Assembly (NCBI RefSeq): GCF_963517015.1
Contig: NZ_CAUQDV010000002.1
Span: 124,001-188,000, forward strand
Source of the DNA: an uncultured Devosia sp.
GTDB taxonomy: Bacteria; Pseudomonadota; Alphaproteobacteria; Rhizobiales; Devosiaceae
Direction of reading: 5' to 3'
Length of the DNA stretch: 64,000 nucleotides
The position numbers and the translations under genes were made by a program. The notes under the pieces are model-generated. The model had not been told where the DNA came from, did no database searches, and saw only the letters and a list, made by a program, of their open reading frames with translations. This document shows, in pieces, positions 15,738 to 24,832 of this stretch. The first letter of the stretch is position 1. Every line of letters starts with the position of its first letter.

Positions 15738-17518
15738 GGGTGTATCTGAGCGGGAGCCGGCTCTTTGCGGAAGGGTGTAACCGAGCCAGTTTCTTCGTTC
15801 TTTATTGCCGGACCGTTTATGGGCAGCAAAACCGTCACGGTTGTCCCCGCACCAATTTCGGACATGGCACGCAAAGTGCCCTTGTGCAGGTCGACCAGGC
15901 CCTTGACGATGGAGAGGCCAAGGCCCGTTCCCTCGTAGCGGCGGTCAAGACCATCATTGGCCTGGAAGAAGGGTTCGCCGATACGGGTCAGCGATTCGGG
16001 GGCCATGCCGACGCCGGTGTCGGTGACCGAGAGATTGAGGCTCTGGCCCTGGCGCTTGACGCTTACCGTCACCTTGCCGCCGCGATGGCTGAACTTGATG
16101 GCATTGGACATCAGGTTGATCAGGATCTGCCGGCAGGCGCGCTCGTCCGCCACCAGCATAGGCAGGTTCGGCGCCACGTCGGCCACAAGGGTCACCTGCT
16201 GGCTCTGGGCCAGGCTGTCGACCATGGAAAAGCAGGGCACGATCATGTCTTCGACGTCGAAAGGCTCTGTCTGCAGGTCAAACTTGCCCGCTTCAAGCCG
16301 CGACATGTCGAGCAGCATGCGCACCACTTCGAGCAGGTGCTTGCCGCTCTGGTGGATCAGGCCGGCATATTCGCGATGCGTATCGCTGAGTTCGCCGCCG
16401 ATGCCGCTGGTCATCATTTCCGAGAATCCGACCACCGCATTGAGCGGGGTGCGCAATTCATGGCCGATCGTGGCGAGGAAGCGCGACTTGGCAGCCGAGG
16501 CTTCTTCGGCAGCACGGCGGGCTTCGGCCATGGCCAGTTCGTCATCCTTGCGGCGCGTCACGTCGCGGAACAGGGCCACAACTTCGTGGCGTTCGCCGTC
16601 GCCATCGGGATCGATGACCGGCGACAGGCTGACTTCGACCCAGATGAAATGGGGCACGCTGGTCTGCGCGCGGGCGTCGTCCTGGCGCAGCCGCACCTCC
16701 ACCACGCGCGAGCGGGCAGACTGGTTGGCGTCGGCGAAGGCATTGAGATAGGCGGGACGGTCGAGCACATGCAGGCGTTCGACGATACCGCCCTCGCCCA
16801 GCTCGAAACGGCGGCAGCCGAACAGCTTTTCAGACGAGCACGAGGCCATCAGGATATCGCCATCGCCCGAAAAACGGATCACGCCGTCCTGCACATGTTC
16901 GATCAGGTGGCGATAGGCGGTCATCTGCGCCTTGTCATAGACCTCATAGGCCGCGTTGATGCGATTGGCCGTGTGGATGATCAGCATGGCGGCGGCAATG
17001 AAGGCGACAATGCTGGTGCTCATCAGCACCGGGCCATGAATGGTCACCAGCGGAATGGACAGGACATTGGACAGGCCTGCCGCGATCAATATGGCGGCAA
17101 ACATCGCCCAGCTCTGGCGGCGCAGGTTCGGCTTGCCCAGAAGGGCAGCCATGACCGGCGCCATGACGGCAATGGCAAGGCCCGCATCGCCGATATTGTG
17201 ATCGGCAAGGGTAAGCAGGCCACCCACCGCCAGCAGTGCATAGACCTGGCCGGCAGCGGCGCGGTCGAACATGCGGCGCTGATGCAGCGCCAGCGTGACC
17301 ATGCCGCCAACAAGGGACATGGCGGCGACGGTAAAGGGAAAGGCCGAACCGGCGACCAGGGTATAGATGGCGAGCGGCATGCTCAGTGCGCCAAGCAGAA
17401 TCATCAGGCGGGCGTTATTGGCGAGGGTCTTGCGGCGCAGCATTTCTGGCCGCTGGCCATTGCCAGAAGCGACCAAACTCATCTCTTTGCTTGCGCCGAA
17501 AGAGAACAGGCTACGCAT
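15707..17518 (-). CDS. Membrane PAS histidine kinase, DivJ/PleC-like
   Basis: A 603-residue kinase from the ATG at 17518. Residues about 30-170 hold six or so membrane helices, followed by a PAS domain (about 180-310), HisKA with the phosphoacceptor His near residue 353 in ATIGHELRTPLNAVVGFSEM, and HATPase with LINLMSNAIKFSHRGG and YEGTGLGLSIVKGLVDLH. The H-box and membrane topology resemble the DivJ/PleC cell-cycle kinases, which act on DivK; which of these it is cannot be decided here. No receiver gene is adjacent. The next gene overlaps its end. Confidence 0.8.
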   Translation of the reverse strand: MRSLFSFGASKEMSLVASGNGQRPEMLRRKTLANNARLMILLGALSMPLAIYTLVAGSAFPFTVAAMSLVGGMVTLALHQRRMFDRAAAGQVYALLAVGGLLTLADHNIGDAGLAIAVMAPVMAALLGKPNLRRQSWAMFAAILIAAGLSNVLSIPLVTIHGPVLMSTSIVAFIAAAMLIIHTANRINAAYEVYDKAQMTAYRHLIEHVQDGVIRFSGDGDILMASCSSEKLFGCRRFELGEGGIVERLHVLDRPAYLNAFADANQSARSRVVEVRLRQDDARAQTSVPHFIWVEVSLSPVIDPDGDGERHEVVALFRDVTRRKDDELAMAEARRAAEEASAAKSRFLATIGHELRTPLNAVVGFSEMMTSGIGGELSDTHREYAGLIHQSGKHLLEVVRMLLDMSRLEAGKFDLQTEPFDVEDMIVPCFSMVDSLAQSQQVTLVADVAPNLPMLVADERACRQILINLMSNAIKFSHRGGKVTVSVKRQGQSLNLSVTDTGVGMAPESLTRIGEPFFQANDGLDRRYEGTGLGLSIVKGLVDLHKGTLRAMSEIGAGTTVTVLLPINGPAIKNEETGSVTPFRKEPAPAQIHPWQDEKRKAQ

Positions 17519-17857
17519 ACGCAATACTCACAAAACGACGCCAGTGGCTGCGGGTGCCGGGGTTTCCGCAAGAAGTGACTGCCGGGGCAGCCGGCCTGAA
17601 TGGGTTCAGGTCTCGTTGGGGCCACACTGCGTCTTGAGAGCTAAATTCGCCCTTAAGTTTGCGCCCTGGCAGGGCCTTGGCGCAGCCCCGGAAAGGCGCT
17701 TTCGGGATTTAGCGTAAACAAGGTCTTGCCCTTGGCCGGCCATGCAATTGCAATTTGCATAAAACTTTATCGAAATGTCCCAGCGCGGTTTAACGACCGG
17801 GCATTAGCCTTGGTTTTGCAGGCTGAAACAGGCCTGACCAAATGCTCAGGTTGTTCG
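17519..17857. other. 339-base intergenic region without a recognised gene
   Basis: Divergent spacer between the kinase and the 104-residue protein. It must contain both promoters. An imperfect GC-rich inverted repeat occupies about 17661-17683. I see no convincing RNA gene or operator. Confidence 0.4.
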
Positions 17858-18172
17858 ATGTTTGCAATTGTCCGCTCGGTTTTCTGGCTCACCGCCGCCT
17901 ATATGGTGATCAAGCCCGGCGTCGATCTGCCCAATGGCAACGAGATTTCGCAGCAGGCCATGGCCGCCGGCAGCCAGATCATTGCCGAGCAGATCGCCAA
18001 TATCGAATGCGACTCAATTCAATGCTTTGGCGGCAAGGCCATCGCTACCCATACGCTGCAGACTTTAAACCAGCCCGCTCCTGCGCCCGTCGCCGTGGCT
18101 CCCATCGTGGACGTGCCCATAACGGCCAATGTGGCCCCGGTCCCGATGCCGCGGCTGCAGCGGGAGGGTTGA
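17858..18172 (+). CDS. Small exported or membrane protein, 104 residues
   Basis: The start at 17858 gives MFAIVRSVFWLTAAYMVIKP, one hydrophobic helix acting as signal or anchor. The rest contains a pair of cysteines (NIECDSIQCFGGKA near residues 47-60) and a Pro/Val/Ala-rich tail. The CD-x-x-x-C spacing could form a periplasmic disulfide. Similar short proteins with a conserved Cys pair occur in Rhizobiales, by recollection; no function is known. A strong terminator follows at 18266. Confidence 0.6.
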   Translation: MFAIVRSVFWLTAAYMVIKPGVDLPNGNEISQQAMAAGSQIIAEQIANIECDSIQCFGGKAIATHTLQTLNQPAPAPVAVAPIVDVPITANVAPVPMPRLQREG

Positions 18173-18265
18173 CGCTCCCGGGAGTTCTTCGGGCTCCCTT
18201 CACCGATACCGGCCGCCCGTGTCGCTTCCCCAAGCGACTGACCCAGCGGGCCGCCGGTCCCTTGG

Positions 18266-18300
18266 CCGCAAGCACCAGCCCGTGCTTGCGGTCTTTTCTT
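18266..18300 (+). terminator. Rho-independent terminator
   Basis: A 10-bp perfect stem (CCGCAAGCAC at 18266-18275 with GTGCTTGCGG at 18282-18291), a 6-base loop and a T-rich tail (TCTTTTCTTT). It ends the 104-residue protein gene before sufE. Confidence 0.8.
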
Positions 18301-18328
18301 TCACGCGGTCAGCGCATAGATAGTCCGC

Positions 18329-18745
18329 ATGAGCGAACCCCAAGCCTTCCAGGACATTGCCGAAAACCTCTCCTTCCTCGACGATTGGGAAGACCGGCTC
18401 AACTATGTGATCGAGCTGGGCGCGACGCTGCCGCCGATGGATGATGCCGACAAGACGGAAGTCACCCGGGTCAAGGGCTGCGTCTCCAATGTCTGGCTGG
18501 TTTCCAGCGCGGACGAGCAAAAGGTGATGCATTTCCGCGGCCAGTCCGATGCCATCATCACCAAGGGCCTGGTTGCAATCCTTCTGGCGCTCTATTCGGA
18601 CCGTCCGGCCGCCGAGATCGCCGCAACCGACGCTATCGAATGGTTTCGCAAGGTCGGGCTCAGCGACCATCTGGGCATGCAGCGCTCCAATGGCCTCGTC
18701 GCCATGGTCAACCGCATCCGTTCGGAAGCGCAGGCGCTGGCCTGA
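18329..18745 (+). CDS. sufE: SufE family sulfur acceptor for Fe-S cluster assembly
   Basis: A 138-residue SufE-family protein, which takes persulfide sulfur from the cysteine desulfurase SufS and delivers it for Fe-S assembly. The sulfur-accepting Cys is in VKGCVSNVWL near residue 51. Other family segments are FLDDWEDRLNYVIELG at the start and FRGQSDAIITKGLVAILLAL in the middle. It is of normal length and stands alone; no other suf genes are in the window. It is convergent with the acyltransferase gene, whose stop follows immediately. Confidence 0.92.
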   Translation: MSEPQAFQDIAENLSFLDDWEDRLNYVIELGATLPPMDDADKTEVTRVKGCVSNVWLVSSADEQKVMHFRGQSDAIITKGLVAILLALYSDRPAAEIAATDAIEWFRKVGLSDHLGMQRSNGLVAMVNRIRSEAQALA

Positions 18746-19810
18746 TTATTCCGCAGGCGCCAATTGCCGGCGCGGCTTGCCAAACAACCTGCTGAAAAAG
18801 CGCAGCAGGGGCTGCTCGATCCAGCGATAGACCAGAATGCCGGCGATCGTACCGATGACCACAGCGGCTGCCGATACGATCGCATAGGCCCAGAGATTGG
18901 CCGGATCGAGAAACTTGAAGGCAATGTCGGCCACAACAGCCACGGCATAGATGTGGATCAGATAGATCGAATAGGACGCGTCGCCGATCAGTTCGGCGGT
19001 GTCGACCTGCGGGATGGCGGATTCAAGTCGCACCGCCAATAAGACTAGCCCCGAAGCAAAGACCAGGAAGCCGGCAAAGGCCTGCCAGTCTTCGACCAGA
19101 TTGGCATGGTCCACGGCAAATCCTTGGACCAAGCCTATAAGCCCGATCAGCACGACCGGCACGATCAGTTTCGTGGATAGGCGCTGGAGCTTGCCGCGCA
19201 GGGTCGCATAGCCCAGCCAGGCACCGGCGACGAAGGCCAGCGGCATGAAACTGGTATAGAATTTGACGATGGCGTCCTGCGGGCCGAAGAAGGCGCCGAT
19301 CACCGACAGCGCAACAAAGGCCAGCGTCAGGGCAATGACGCGCGCCCGCGCTTCGAGAAACGCCAGCACGGCAAAGCAGATGTAGAAGAACATCTCGTAG
19401 TTCAACGTCCACCCCAGCTTGTAGAGCGGATGAATGCCGCCGCTGACCGGGTTATGGAAGGGAATGAAAAGCAAAGAGAGAATGAGTTGGCCCGTATCAT
19501 AGACCGTGGTCTTGAACAGTTCCGGCACGAAAAGCGCGAGGCCCGCTGCAAACAGGGTCGCCCCCCAATACATGGGAATAATGCGGATGGCGCGGCGCCG
19601 CAGGAAGTCGGCAGCGTTGAAACGTCCTTCGCCCGTCACCACCACCATGATGAAGCCGGAAATGACAAAGAACAGAATCACGCCCAGCCAACCCATGCGG
19701 CCATAGAACAGCGTGTGCTCGACGAGGGGATAAAGCAGGGCGTGCGAGGCCAGGACCAGCAAAGCCGCCAGGCCGCGCAGATATTGGATCGAGATGAATT
19801 TTTGCCGCAT
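18746..19810 (-). CDS. Membrane acyltransferase, OafA/ExoZ type
   Basis: A 354-residue integral membrane protein of the acyltransferase-3 family, which O-acetylates or otherwise acylates surface polysaccharides. The N-terminal hallmark is IQYLRGLAALLVLASHALLY with the catalytic His; FFVISGFIMV, RRAIRIIPMYW and LGWTLNYEMFFYICFAVLAF follow. About ten membrane helices are visible and the C-terminal tail is basic. The pattern matches ExoZ-like exopolysaccharide transacetylases, but no exopolysaccharide genes are near, so the substrate is unknown. Confidence 0.9.
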   Translation of the reverse strand: MRQKFISIQYLRGLAALLVLASHALLYPLVEHTLFYGRMGWLGVILFFVISGFIMVVVTGEGRFNAADFLRRRAIRIIPMYWGATLFAAGLALFVPELFKTTVYDTGQLILSLLFIPFHNPVSGGIHPLYKLGWTLNYEMFFYICFAVLAFLEARARVIALTLAFVALSVIGAFFGPQDAIVKFYTSFMPLAFVAGAWLGYATLRGKLQRLSTKLIVPVVLIGLIGLVQGFAVDHANLVEDWQAFAGFLVFASGLVLLAVRLESAIPQVDTAELIGDASYSIYLIHIYAVAVVADIAFKFLDPANLWAYAIVSAAAVVIGTIAGILVYRWIEQPLLRFFSRLFGKPRRQLAPAE

Positions 19811-19863
19811 GGCAATGCCTTACCACGGCTTGCGCCAGCCAATTATTACCAAGGATTACATAG

Positions 19864-20355
19864 TTAAAGCTGTTTCTCCGCGAACATGGGCACCCGCTCC
19901 GGCAGCCAGTGGCGATCCCTGCCCTGCTCCTTGCCAGCGGCATGGGATGACAGTCCAAAATGGGCGGCGAGCTGATCAAGCCCGATGCGCAGCACGAGCT
20001 TCGCACTGCGTCGCGGCCAGCGTCGTTCGACCTCGATCTGCTGCATGCCCTTGCCCAATCCGCAGACATCGAGCAGCACACCCCAGCAATCCTGCGGCAA
20101 GCTTGCAGCAAGCTGGTTGAGTTGCTGGCGCGCGGCGGCCGCATTGTCGCTGGCCGTCTCCACGCCATTGCCCGAACGGCGACCGCCGACATTGGCGGGA
20201 TCATAGGACATGGTCACCCGCTGCATCACCTGCGCCCGCTGGATCAGCCGCTCCAGTCTCTGCCCCGCTTCCAATTGATGTGGCTGAAGAAAAGCCGTTT
20301 CGCCCTTGCGCGGCGCAGCCAGTCGCAACAGGCCGGCGTCCTCGTCACGCAACAT
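19864..20355 (-). CDS. DUF6456 domain-containing protein
   Basis: A 163-residue protein matching the DUF6456 family, found in Rhizobiales beside a DnaA-like helix-turn-helix protein. Visible family features are RVTMSYDPANVGG, the segment QDCWGVLLDVCGLGKGMQ with VERRWPRRSAKLVLRIGLDQ, and the final LAAHFGL. Its last region resembles domains common near replication or phage-related regulators, but the function is unknown. The gene overlaps the upstream DnaA-like gene by 11 bases, so they are co-expressed. Confidence 0.75.
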   Translation of the reverse strand: MLRDEDAGLLRLAAPRKGETAFLQPHQLEAGQRLERLIQRAQVMQRVTMSYDPANVGGRRSGNGVETASDNAAAARQQLNQLAASLPQDCWGVLLDVCGLGKGMQQIEVERRWPRRSAKLVLRIGLDQLAAHFGLSSHAAGKEQGRDRHWLPERVPMFAEKQL

Positions 20356-20695
20356 TGGCCCGCCCCTCCAGATAGCGCTCCATCCTGCTCAATTCACGAT
20401 CAAACCCCGGATCTTCCCGTAGATCCTCGATCAGTTTGCATGCGTAGGAGACTGTTGTCCTATCCCGTCCGAACGCCAGACCAACCTCGCGCAGGTTGCG
20501 CCGGAGTACGACATGGGAGAGATACATGGCGATCTGCCGGGCGCGGGCCGTTTCGGGGCAGCGACTGCGGCCGACAAGTTCGCGAATGCCAAGGTTTTTC
20601 CTGCGTGCAACGAGGACAATCACGTCGTTGCAGCCAAATCTGTGGCGCCACGCTTTAACGCGGCGGGAAAACATGGTGGAAGGCGTTTGATACAT
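20345..20695 (-). CDS. DnaA domain IV-like helix-turn-helix protein
   Basis: A 116-residue protein that consists almost only of a DnaA C-terminal DNA-binding domain. ARQIAMYLSHVVLRRNLREV is followed by GLAFGRDRTTVSYACKLIED, matching the DnaA domain-IV signature in which the GRDHTTV loop and helix bind the DnaA box. The AAA+ and DnaA N-terminal domains are absent, so it cannot act as an initiator but could compete for or read DnaA boxes. Upstream residues are basic. It is co-transcribed with the DUF6456 gene, and MucR lies upstream on the same strand. Confidence 0.8.
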   Translation of the reverse strand: MYQTPSTMFSRRVKAWRHRFGCNDVIVLVARRKNLGIRELVGRSRCPETARARQIAMYLSHVVLRRNLREVGLAFGRDRTTVSYACKLIEDLREDPGFDRELSRMERYLEGRANVA

Positions 20696-20869
20696 GATCT
20701 TGTCCGTCCCAAATGTAAGAATTAATTCCTACATGATGGCGCAAACAAGAGGGGTGGGGGATAAGTCACCGCACAATGTGGTAAATCCCCGTAGTAAAAT
20801 TGGTGCGCGCCAGAAATTTAGCGGCGGCTGACGGCGGTTGATAAAGGGGTGAGATCAAAGCCGAAAAGT

Positions 20870-20900
20870 CAAACGGCCGCCCTTCTGAGGCGACCGTTTG
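20870..20900 (-). terminator. Terminator of mucR
   Basis: Stem CAAACGG-C-CGCC against GGCG-A-CCGTTTG with a 7-base loop, followed on the minus strand by ACTTTTC. It lies 59 bases after the mucR stop codon. Confidence 0.65.
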
Positions 20901-20958
20901 AAACTGGTTCTCGCCGGGGTCCCGCTAAAGGACGCGACGTATCGTAGCGTAGCAGGAC

Positions 20959-21381
20959 TTAGGCAGCCTTGCGGCCGAGACCATTGTCCTTGGCCAGCTT
21001 GGAGCGCGTAGCCGAATAGTTGGGAGCAACCATCGGGTAGTCTGCGGGCAGGCCCCACTTCTCGCGGTATTCTTCCGGCGAGAGGTTGTAGTGCGTGCGC
21101 AGGTGACGCTTCAGCGACTTGAACTTCTTGCCGTCTTCCAAGCAGATGATGTAGTCGGCCGCCACGGACTTGCGAACGGGGACGGCAGGCTTGAGCTCTT
21201 CGACGGGAGTCTGTACTTCGGCGCCATTGAGTCCCCGCAGCGTGGAGTGAATATCCACGATCAGCTTGGGCAGATCAGCGAGGCTCACCGAGTTGTGGGC
21301 CACGTAGGCGGAGACGATATCGGAACTGAGCTCGACCAGGTCGTGCTCGTATCCGGTCGCCGAACCGGTGGTTTCGTTCAT
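20959..21381 (-). CDS. mucR: MucR/Ros family zinc-finger transcriptional regulator
   Basis: A 140-residue MucR-family regulator. The start at 21381 (MNETTGSATGYEHD) has a GGAAGG site; an in-frame extension upstream lacks one. The DNA-binding part is DYIICLEDGKKFKSLKRHLR, then THYNLSPEEYREKWGLPADY. In Ros the finger is Cys-x2-Cys with two His; here the second Cys position is Asp (CLED), a known variation in MucR-like proteins. MucR proteins repress exopolysaccharide, motility and cell-cycle genes by binding AT-rich targets, and often their own promoter. Confidence 0.93.
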   Translation of the reverse strand: MNETTGSATGYEHDLVELSSDIVSAYVAHNSVSLADLPKLIVDIHSTLRGLNGAEVQTPVEELKPAVPVRKSVAADYIICLEDGKKFKSLKRHLRTHYNLSPEEYREKWGLPADYPMVAPNYSATRSKLAKDNGLGRKAA

Positions 21382-21896
21382 ATTTCGACCTTCCATTATT
21401 CTTCTTGGGTTGCGACAGAGGCGGTCACAACCATGAGTCATTCCTAGGACTGTTCTTTGGGGTTCGCAACCCAATACGCCGCAATTAACATGTTACCGCC
21501 TACTAAATCATGCCGTACAACTTGGGCTTCTTTTAGACTTTAGTTCGGCATAGACCTTTATCGGCAGTGATTGATCACTGATGCGATAACTTGTTGCACC
21601 CAGAATAGCCCATCGCTTGACACAGCGATTCGCTGGAAGCTGTTCGCTATATTGCAAAAATCTCACGGCAGGCTTGCGAGCACATCATTGCTACAATCAG
21701 GCGACGCGACTTGCTGTCGCTATAGTCGGCCCTCCGGATCGACCAGAAGCCCGGAAGCATCGTCACCCTGCAGAATGGCCGGCGGAGCAATGCGGATAAA
21801 TACGGATGCCAGCCAGGGAATCGAGCAGGCCGGCGGCCTCTTTCATTGGCATGCCATCGGGCCTATGTGAGAAGCCTCATCTTGTCCGGAAGTTCC
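21382..21896. other. 515-base intergenic region without a recognised gene
   Basis: Spacer between mucR and the oligopeptidase B gene. The part next to mucR is AT-richer than its surroundings (about 21480-21560), as expected for a MucR-autoregulated promoter. TTGACA at 21617 and TATATT at 21648 are too far apart (25 bases) to make an ordinary promoter. Open frames here lack ribosome binding sites and family character. A small RNA cannot be excluded. Confidence 0.35.
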
Positions 21897-23993
21897 ATGA
21901 CCAAGCTCACGCCTCCCGTCGCTGCCCGCAAGCCGCATTCTGCTACCTTCCACAATGTTCAGCGGGATGATCCCTATCATTGGTTGCGCGCGAACAATTG
22001 GCAGGAAGTCATGCAGAAGCCGGAAACTCTCGATGCAGAGATCCGCGCCTATCTCGATGCCGAGAATGACTATTACGAGACCAATTTCGGTAAGCCGACT
22101 GCAGCGATCCAGGATGTCATCTACAAGGAAATCCGCGGCCGCATGAAGGAAGACGACAGCGGCATTGCGTCGCCTGACGGTCCCTTCGCCTATAATTCAC
22201 GCATGCTCGAGGGCAAGCAGTATCCGCTGATTGTCCGCACGGCGCGCGATGGCGGTCCCGAGACCGTGCTGCTCGACTGCAATGTGGAAGCGGGCGAAGA
22301 CTATTTCGGCTTTGCCGGCGCCGAGCATGATCGCAGCCACCGCTATCTCGCCTGGGCCGCCGATCGCGCGGGCTCGGAATATTATGACATCGTGATCCGC
22401 GACCTCGATACCGGCACGGATAGCGAGGAGATCATCCGGGAGACTGCTGGCTCCTATGTCTGGACCAATGATTCCAGCGCCCTTTACTATACCGAATACG
22501 ACGACAACCATCGCCCCTACCGGGTGCGCCTGCATGTCATCGGCACGGACCAGGCCAATGACCCGGTGATCTTTGAAGAAAAGGACCCCGGCTTCTTTGT
22601 CGGCGTGGGCCGCACACTTTCGGACAAGTACATCGTCATCGACGCGCATGATCATCAGACCAGCGAATGCTGGCTGATCGATGCCGAGCTGGGTGGCGCA
22701 CCGCGCGTCGTCGCACCCCGCGTCACCGACCGCGAATATGATATCGACGAGCGTGACGGCCAGTTGTTCATCCGCACCAATATGGACGGCGCCGAGGACT
22801 TCAAGGTCATGGTCGCCCCCGCCGACAACGCAGGCGCCGAGAACTGGACCGATCTCGTGCCACACCAGCAGGGCGTGCTGATCCTCGACACCGTGGTCAT
22901 CAAGAACCATCTGCTCCGCCTCGAGCGTTTCGAGGGCCTGCCGCGCATCGTCGTGCGCGACCTTCGGACGGACAAGGAAGAGACAGTCAAGTTCGACGAG
23001 GAAGCCTATTCGCTGGGCATGTCGGTCGGCTATGAATTCGACACTTCGGTGTTCCGCCTGACCTATTCCTCACCGACGACGCCGTCGCGGACCTTCGACG
23101 TGGATCTCGAAACCGGCACGCGCACCCTGCTCAAGGAGCAGGAAGTGCCCTCGGGCCACAATCCCGACGACTATGAAACCCGTCGCCTCTTCGCCAAGGC
23201 CGATGATGGCGAGCTGGTTCCGGTGACCGTGCTCTATCGCAAGGGCCTCACGCTTGATGGCCAGGCCCCGGTGCTGCTCTATGGTTATGGCGCCTATGGC
23301 ATGTCCATGCCCTCGGCCTTTTCCATCTCCGCCCTGTCGCTGGTCGATCGCGGCTTCGTCCATGCCACGGCCCATATCCGGGGCGGCATGGAGAAAGGCT
23401 ATCGCTGGTATGTGCAGGGCCGCCGCGAGCACAAGACCAATACGTTCACCGATTTCATCGCGGCGGCCGACATGCTCATCGCCGAAAAATACACGTCCAA
23501 AGGCCGCATCGTGGCGCAGGGCGGTTCGGCCGGCGGCATGCTGATGGGCGCCATTGCCAATCTGCGCCCCGACCTCTGGGGCGGCATCCTCGCCCAGGTC
23601 CCCTTCGTCGACGTGCTCAACACCATGCTCGACGAAACCCTGCCGCTGACTCCGCCGGAGTGGCCCGAATGGGGCAATCCGCTGGCTTCGGCCGAGGATT
23701 ATGCCCGCATCGCCGCCTATGCACCCTATGAGCAGGTGTCGGCGCAGGCCTATCCGCCGATCTTTGCGCTGGCCGGCCTCACCGATCCGCGCGTCACCTA
23801 TTGGGAGCCGGCAAAGTGGGTCGCACGCCTGCGTGCAAACGGCACGGGCTCTGCCCCCTTGTATCTGCGCACCAATATGGGCGCGGGCCATGGCGGTGCC
23901 TCGGGCCGGTTCGACCGGCTCAAGGAAACGGCCATGTGTTATGCCTTTGCGCTCAATGCGGTTGGTTTGGAAGGATCGTTCCCCTCCAACTGA
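21897..23993 (+). CDS. ptrB: S9 family peptidase, oligopeptidase B
   Basis: A 698-residue cytoplasmic serine peptidase that cuts short peptides after basic residues. An N-terminal beta-propeller (to about residue 400) is followed by the alpha/beta-hydrolase domain. The nucleophile is Ser near 543 in GGSAGGMLMGA, the acid is Asp near 631 in AGLTDPRVTYWEP, and the base is His near 663 in GAGHGG. DPYHWLR near the N-terminus is typical. The ATG at 21897 has GGAAG upstream. It stands alone upstream of the superoxide dismutase gene. Confidence 0.92.
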   Translation: MTKLTPPVAARKPHSATFHNVQRDDPYHWLRANNWQEVMQKPETLDAEIRAYLDAENDYYETNFGKPTAAIQDVIYKEIRGRMKEDDSGIASPDGPFAYNSRMLEGKQYPLIVRTARDGGPETVLLDCNVEAGEDYFGFAGAEHDRSHRYLAWAADRAGSEYYDIVIRDLDTGTDSEEIIRETAGSYVWTNDSSALYYTEYDDNHRPYRVRLHVIGTDQANDPVIFEEKDPGFFVGVGRTLSDKYIVIDAHDHQTSECWLIDAELGGAPRVVAPRVTDREYDIDERDGQLFIRTNMDGAEDFKVMVAPADNAGAENWTDLVPHQQGVLILDTVVIKNHLLRLERFEGLPRIVVRDLRTDKEETVKFDEEAYSLGMSVGYEFDTSVFRLTYSSPTTPSRTFDVDLETGTRTLLKEQEVPSGHNPDDYETRRLFAKADDGELVPVTVLYRKGLTLDGQAPVLLYGYGAYGMSMPSAFSISALSLVDRGFVHATAHIRGGMEKGYRWYVQGRREHKTNTFTDFIAAADMLIAEKYTSKGRIVAQGGSAGGMLMGAIANLRPDLWGGILAQVPFVDVLNTMLDETLPLTPPEWPEWGNPLASAEDYARIAAYAPYEQVSAQAYPPIFALAGLTDPRVTYWEPAKWVARLRANGTGSAPLYLRTNMGAGHGGASGRFDRLKETAMCYAFALNAVGLEGSFPSN

Positions 23994-24067
23994 TTGTTGT
24001 GTCGTCACAATAGCCTTATATCTTCGGCTATTCCCTCAGCGTCTTTCCCCAAATGGAGGCCCATAAG

Positions 24068-24676
24068 ATGTCCACTAAGTTCACTCTGCCGCCGCTGCCC
24101 TATGCCTATGATGCCCTGGGCCCCTACATGTCGGCCGAAACGCTTGAATTCCACCACGACAAGCATCACCAGGCCTATGTCACCAATGGCGAAAAGCTGC
24201 TGGAAGGTTCGGGCCTCGAAATCCTGCCGCTCGAAGACATCGTCAAGGAAAGCTTCGGCAAGAATGCGGGCCTCTTCAACAATGCCGGCCAGCATTACAA
24301 CCACGTCCACTTCTGGAACTGGATGAAGCCAAACGGCGGCGGCAATAAGCTTCCTGCCAAGCTGCAGGCGGCCGTTGATTCCGACCTCGGCGGTTTCGAC
24401 AAGCTGCGCGCCGATTTCATCGCCGCCGGCACCACCCAGTTCGGCTCCGGCTGGGCCTGGATTGCCGTCAAGAACGGCAAGCTCGAAATCTCCAAGACTG
24501 CAAACGGTGAATCGCCGCTGGTCCACGGCGGCAAGCCAATCCTGGGCGTCGACGTGTGGGAACACTCCTATTACATCGACTACCGCAATGCCCGCCCGAA
24601 GTATCTCGAAGCCTGGTTCGACAACCTGGTGAACTGGGAGCATGTCGAGCTGCTGTTCGAGGAAGCCACGGCCTAA
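24068..24676 (+). CDS. sodB: Superoxide dismutase, Fe/Mn family
   Basis: A 202-residue cytoplasmic enzyme that turns superoxide into hydrogen peroxide and oxygen. Metal ligands are visible: His in LEFHHDKHHQAYV, His in AGQHYNHVHFW, and Asp and His in VDVWEHSYYIDY. Gln in FNNAGQHYNH occupies the position of Gln69 of E. coli FeSOD, which points to an iron or cambialistic enzyme. The start at 24068 is chosen because GGAGG precedes it by 10 bases. A perfect terminator follows. Confidence 0.95.
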   Translation: MSTKFTLPPLPYAYDALGPYMSAETLEFHHDKHHQAYVTNGEKLLEGSGLEILPLEDIVKESFGKNAGLFNNAGQHYNHVHFWNWMKPNGGGNKLPAKLQAAVDSDLGGFDKLRADFIAAGTTQFGSGWAWIAVKNGKLEISKTANGESPLVHGGKPILGVDVWEHSYYIDYRNARPKYLEAWFDNLVNWEHVELLFEEATA

Positions 24677-24701
24677 TCCGCAGCACCGATCAAAGTTCTG
24701 G

Positions 24702-24726
24702 AAAGCCCGCCCTCCGGCGGGCTTTT
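24702..24726 (+). terminator. Rho-independent terminator of sodB
   Basis: Perfect 10-bp stem, AAAGCCCGCC with GGCGGGCTTT, a 4-base loop CTCC and a T run. Confidence 0.9.
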
Positions 24727-24832
24727 CATTTCCCATGGCGCTTTCCCCCGCTCATTAGCCATTTGCCGAACAGTGCGCTTCAATCACGCGGCCGTGCGTG
24801 GTAACGGTTCATTTACTATTCGGGGAAAGCCA

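Noticed and set aside
14897..17578. Long forward frame opposite the peptidoglycan-binding protein and kinase genes
   Set aside because: Arg/His/Gly/Asp-rich low-complexity product typical of antisense frames; no ribosome binding site.
21617..21653. TTGACA and TATATT in the mucR-oligopeptidase gap as a promoter
   Set aside because: The spacing of 25 bases is too long for a sigma-70 promoter.
21571..21870. Short open frame of 99 codons upstream of the oligopeptidase gene
   Set aside because: No ribosome binding site, no family similarity and unlike its neighbours in composition.
24053..24067. Upstream ATG as the start of superoxide dismutase
   Set aside because: It overlaps the ribosome binding site of the ATG at 24068, and the family N-terminus begins at the latter.
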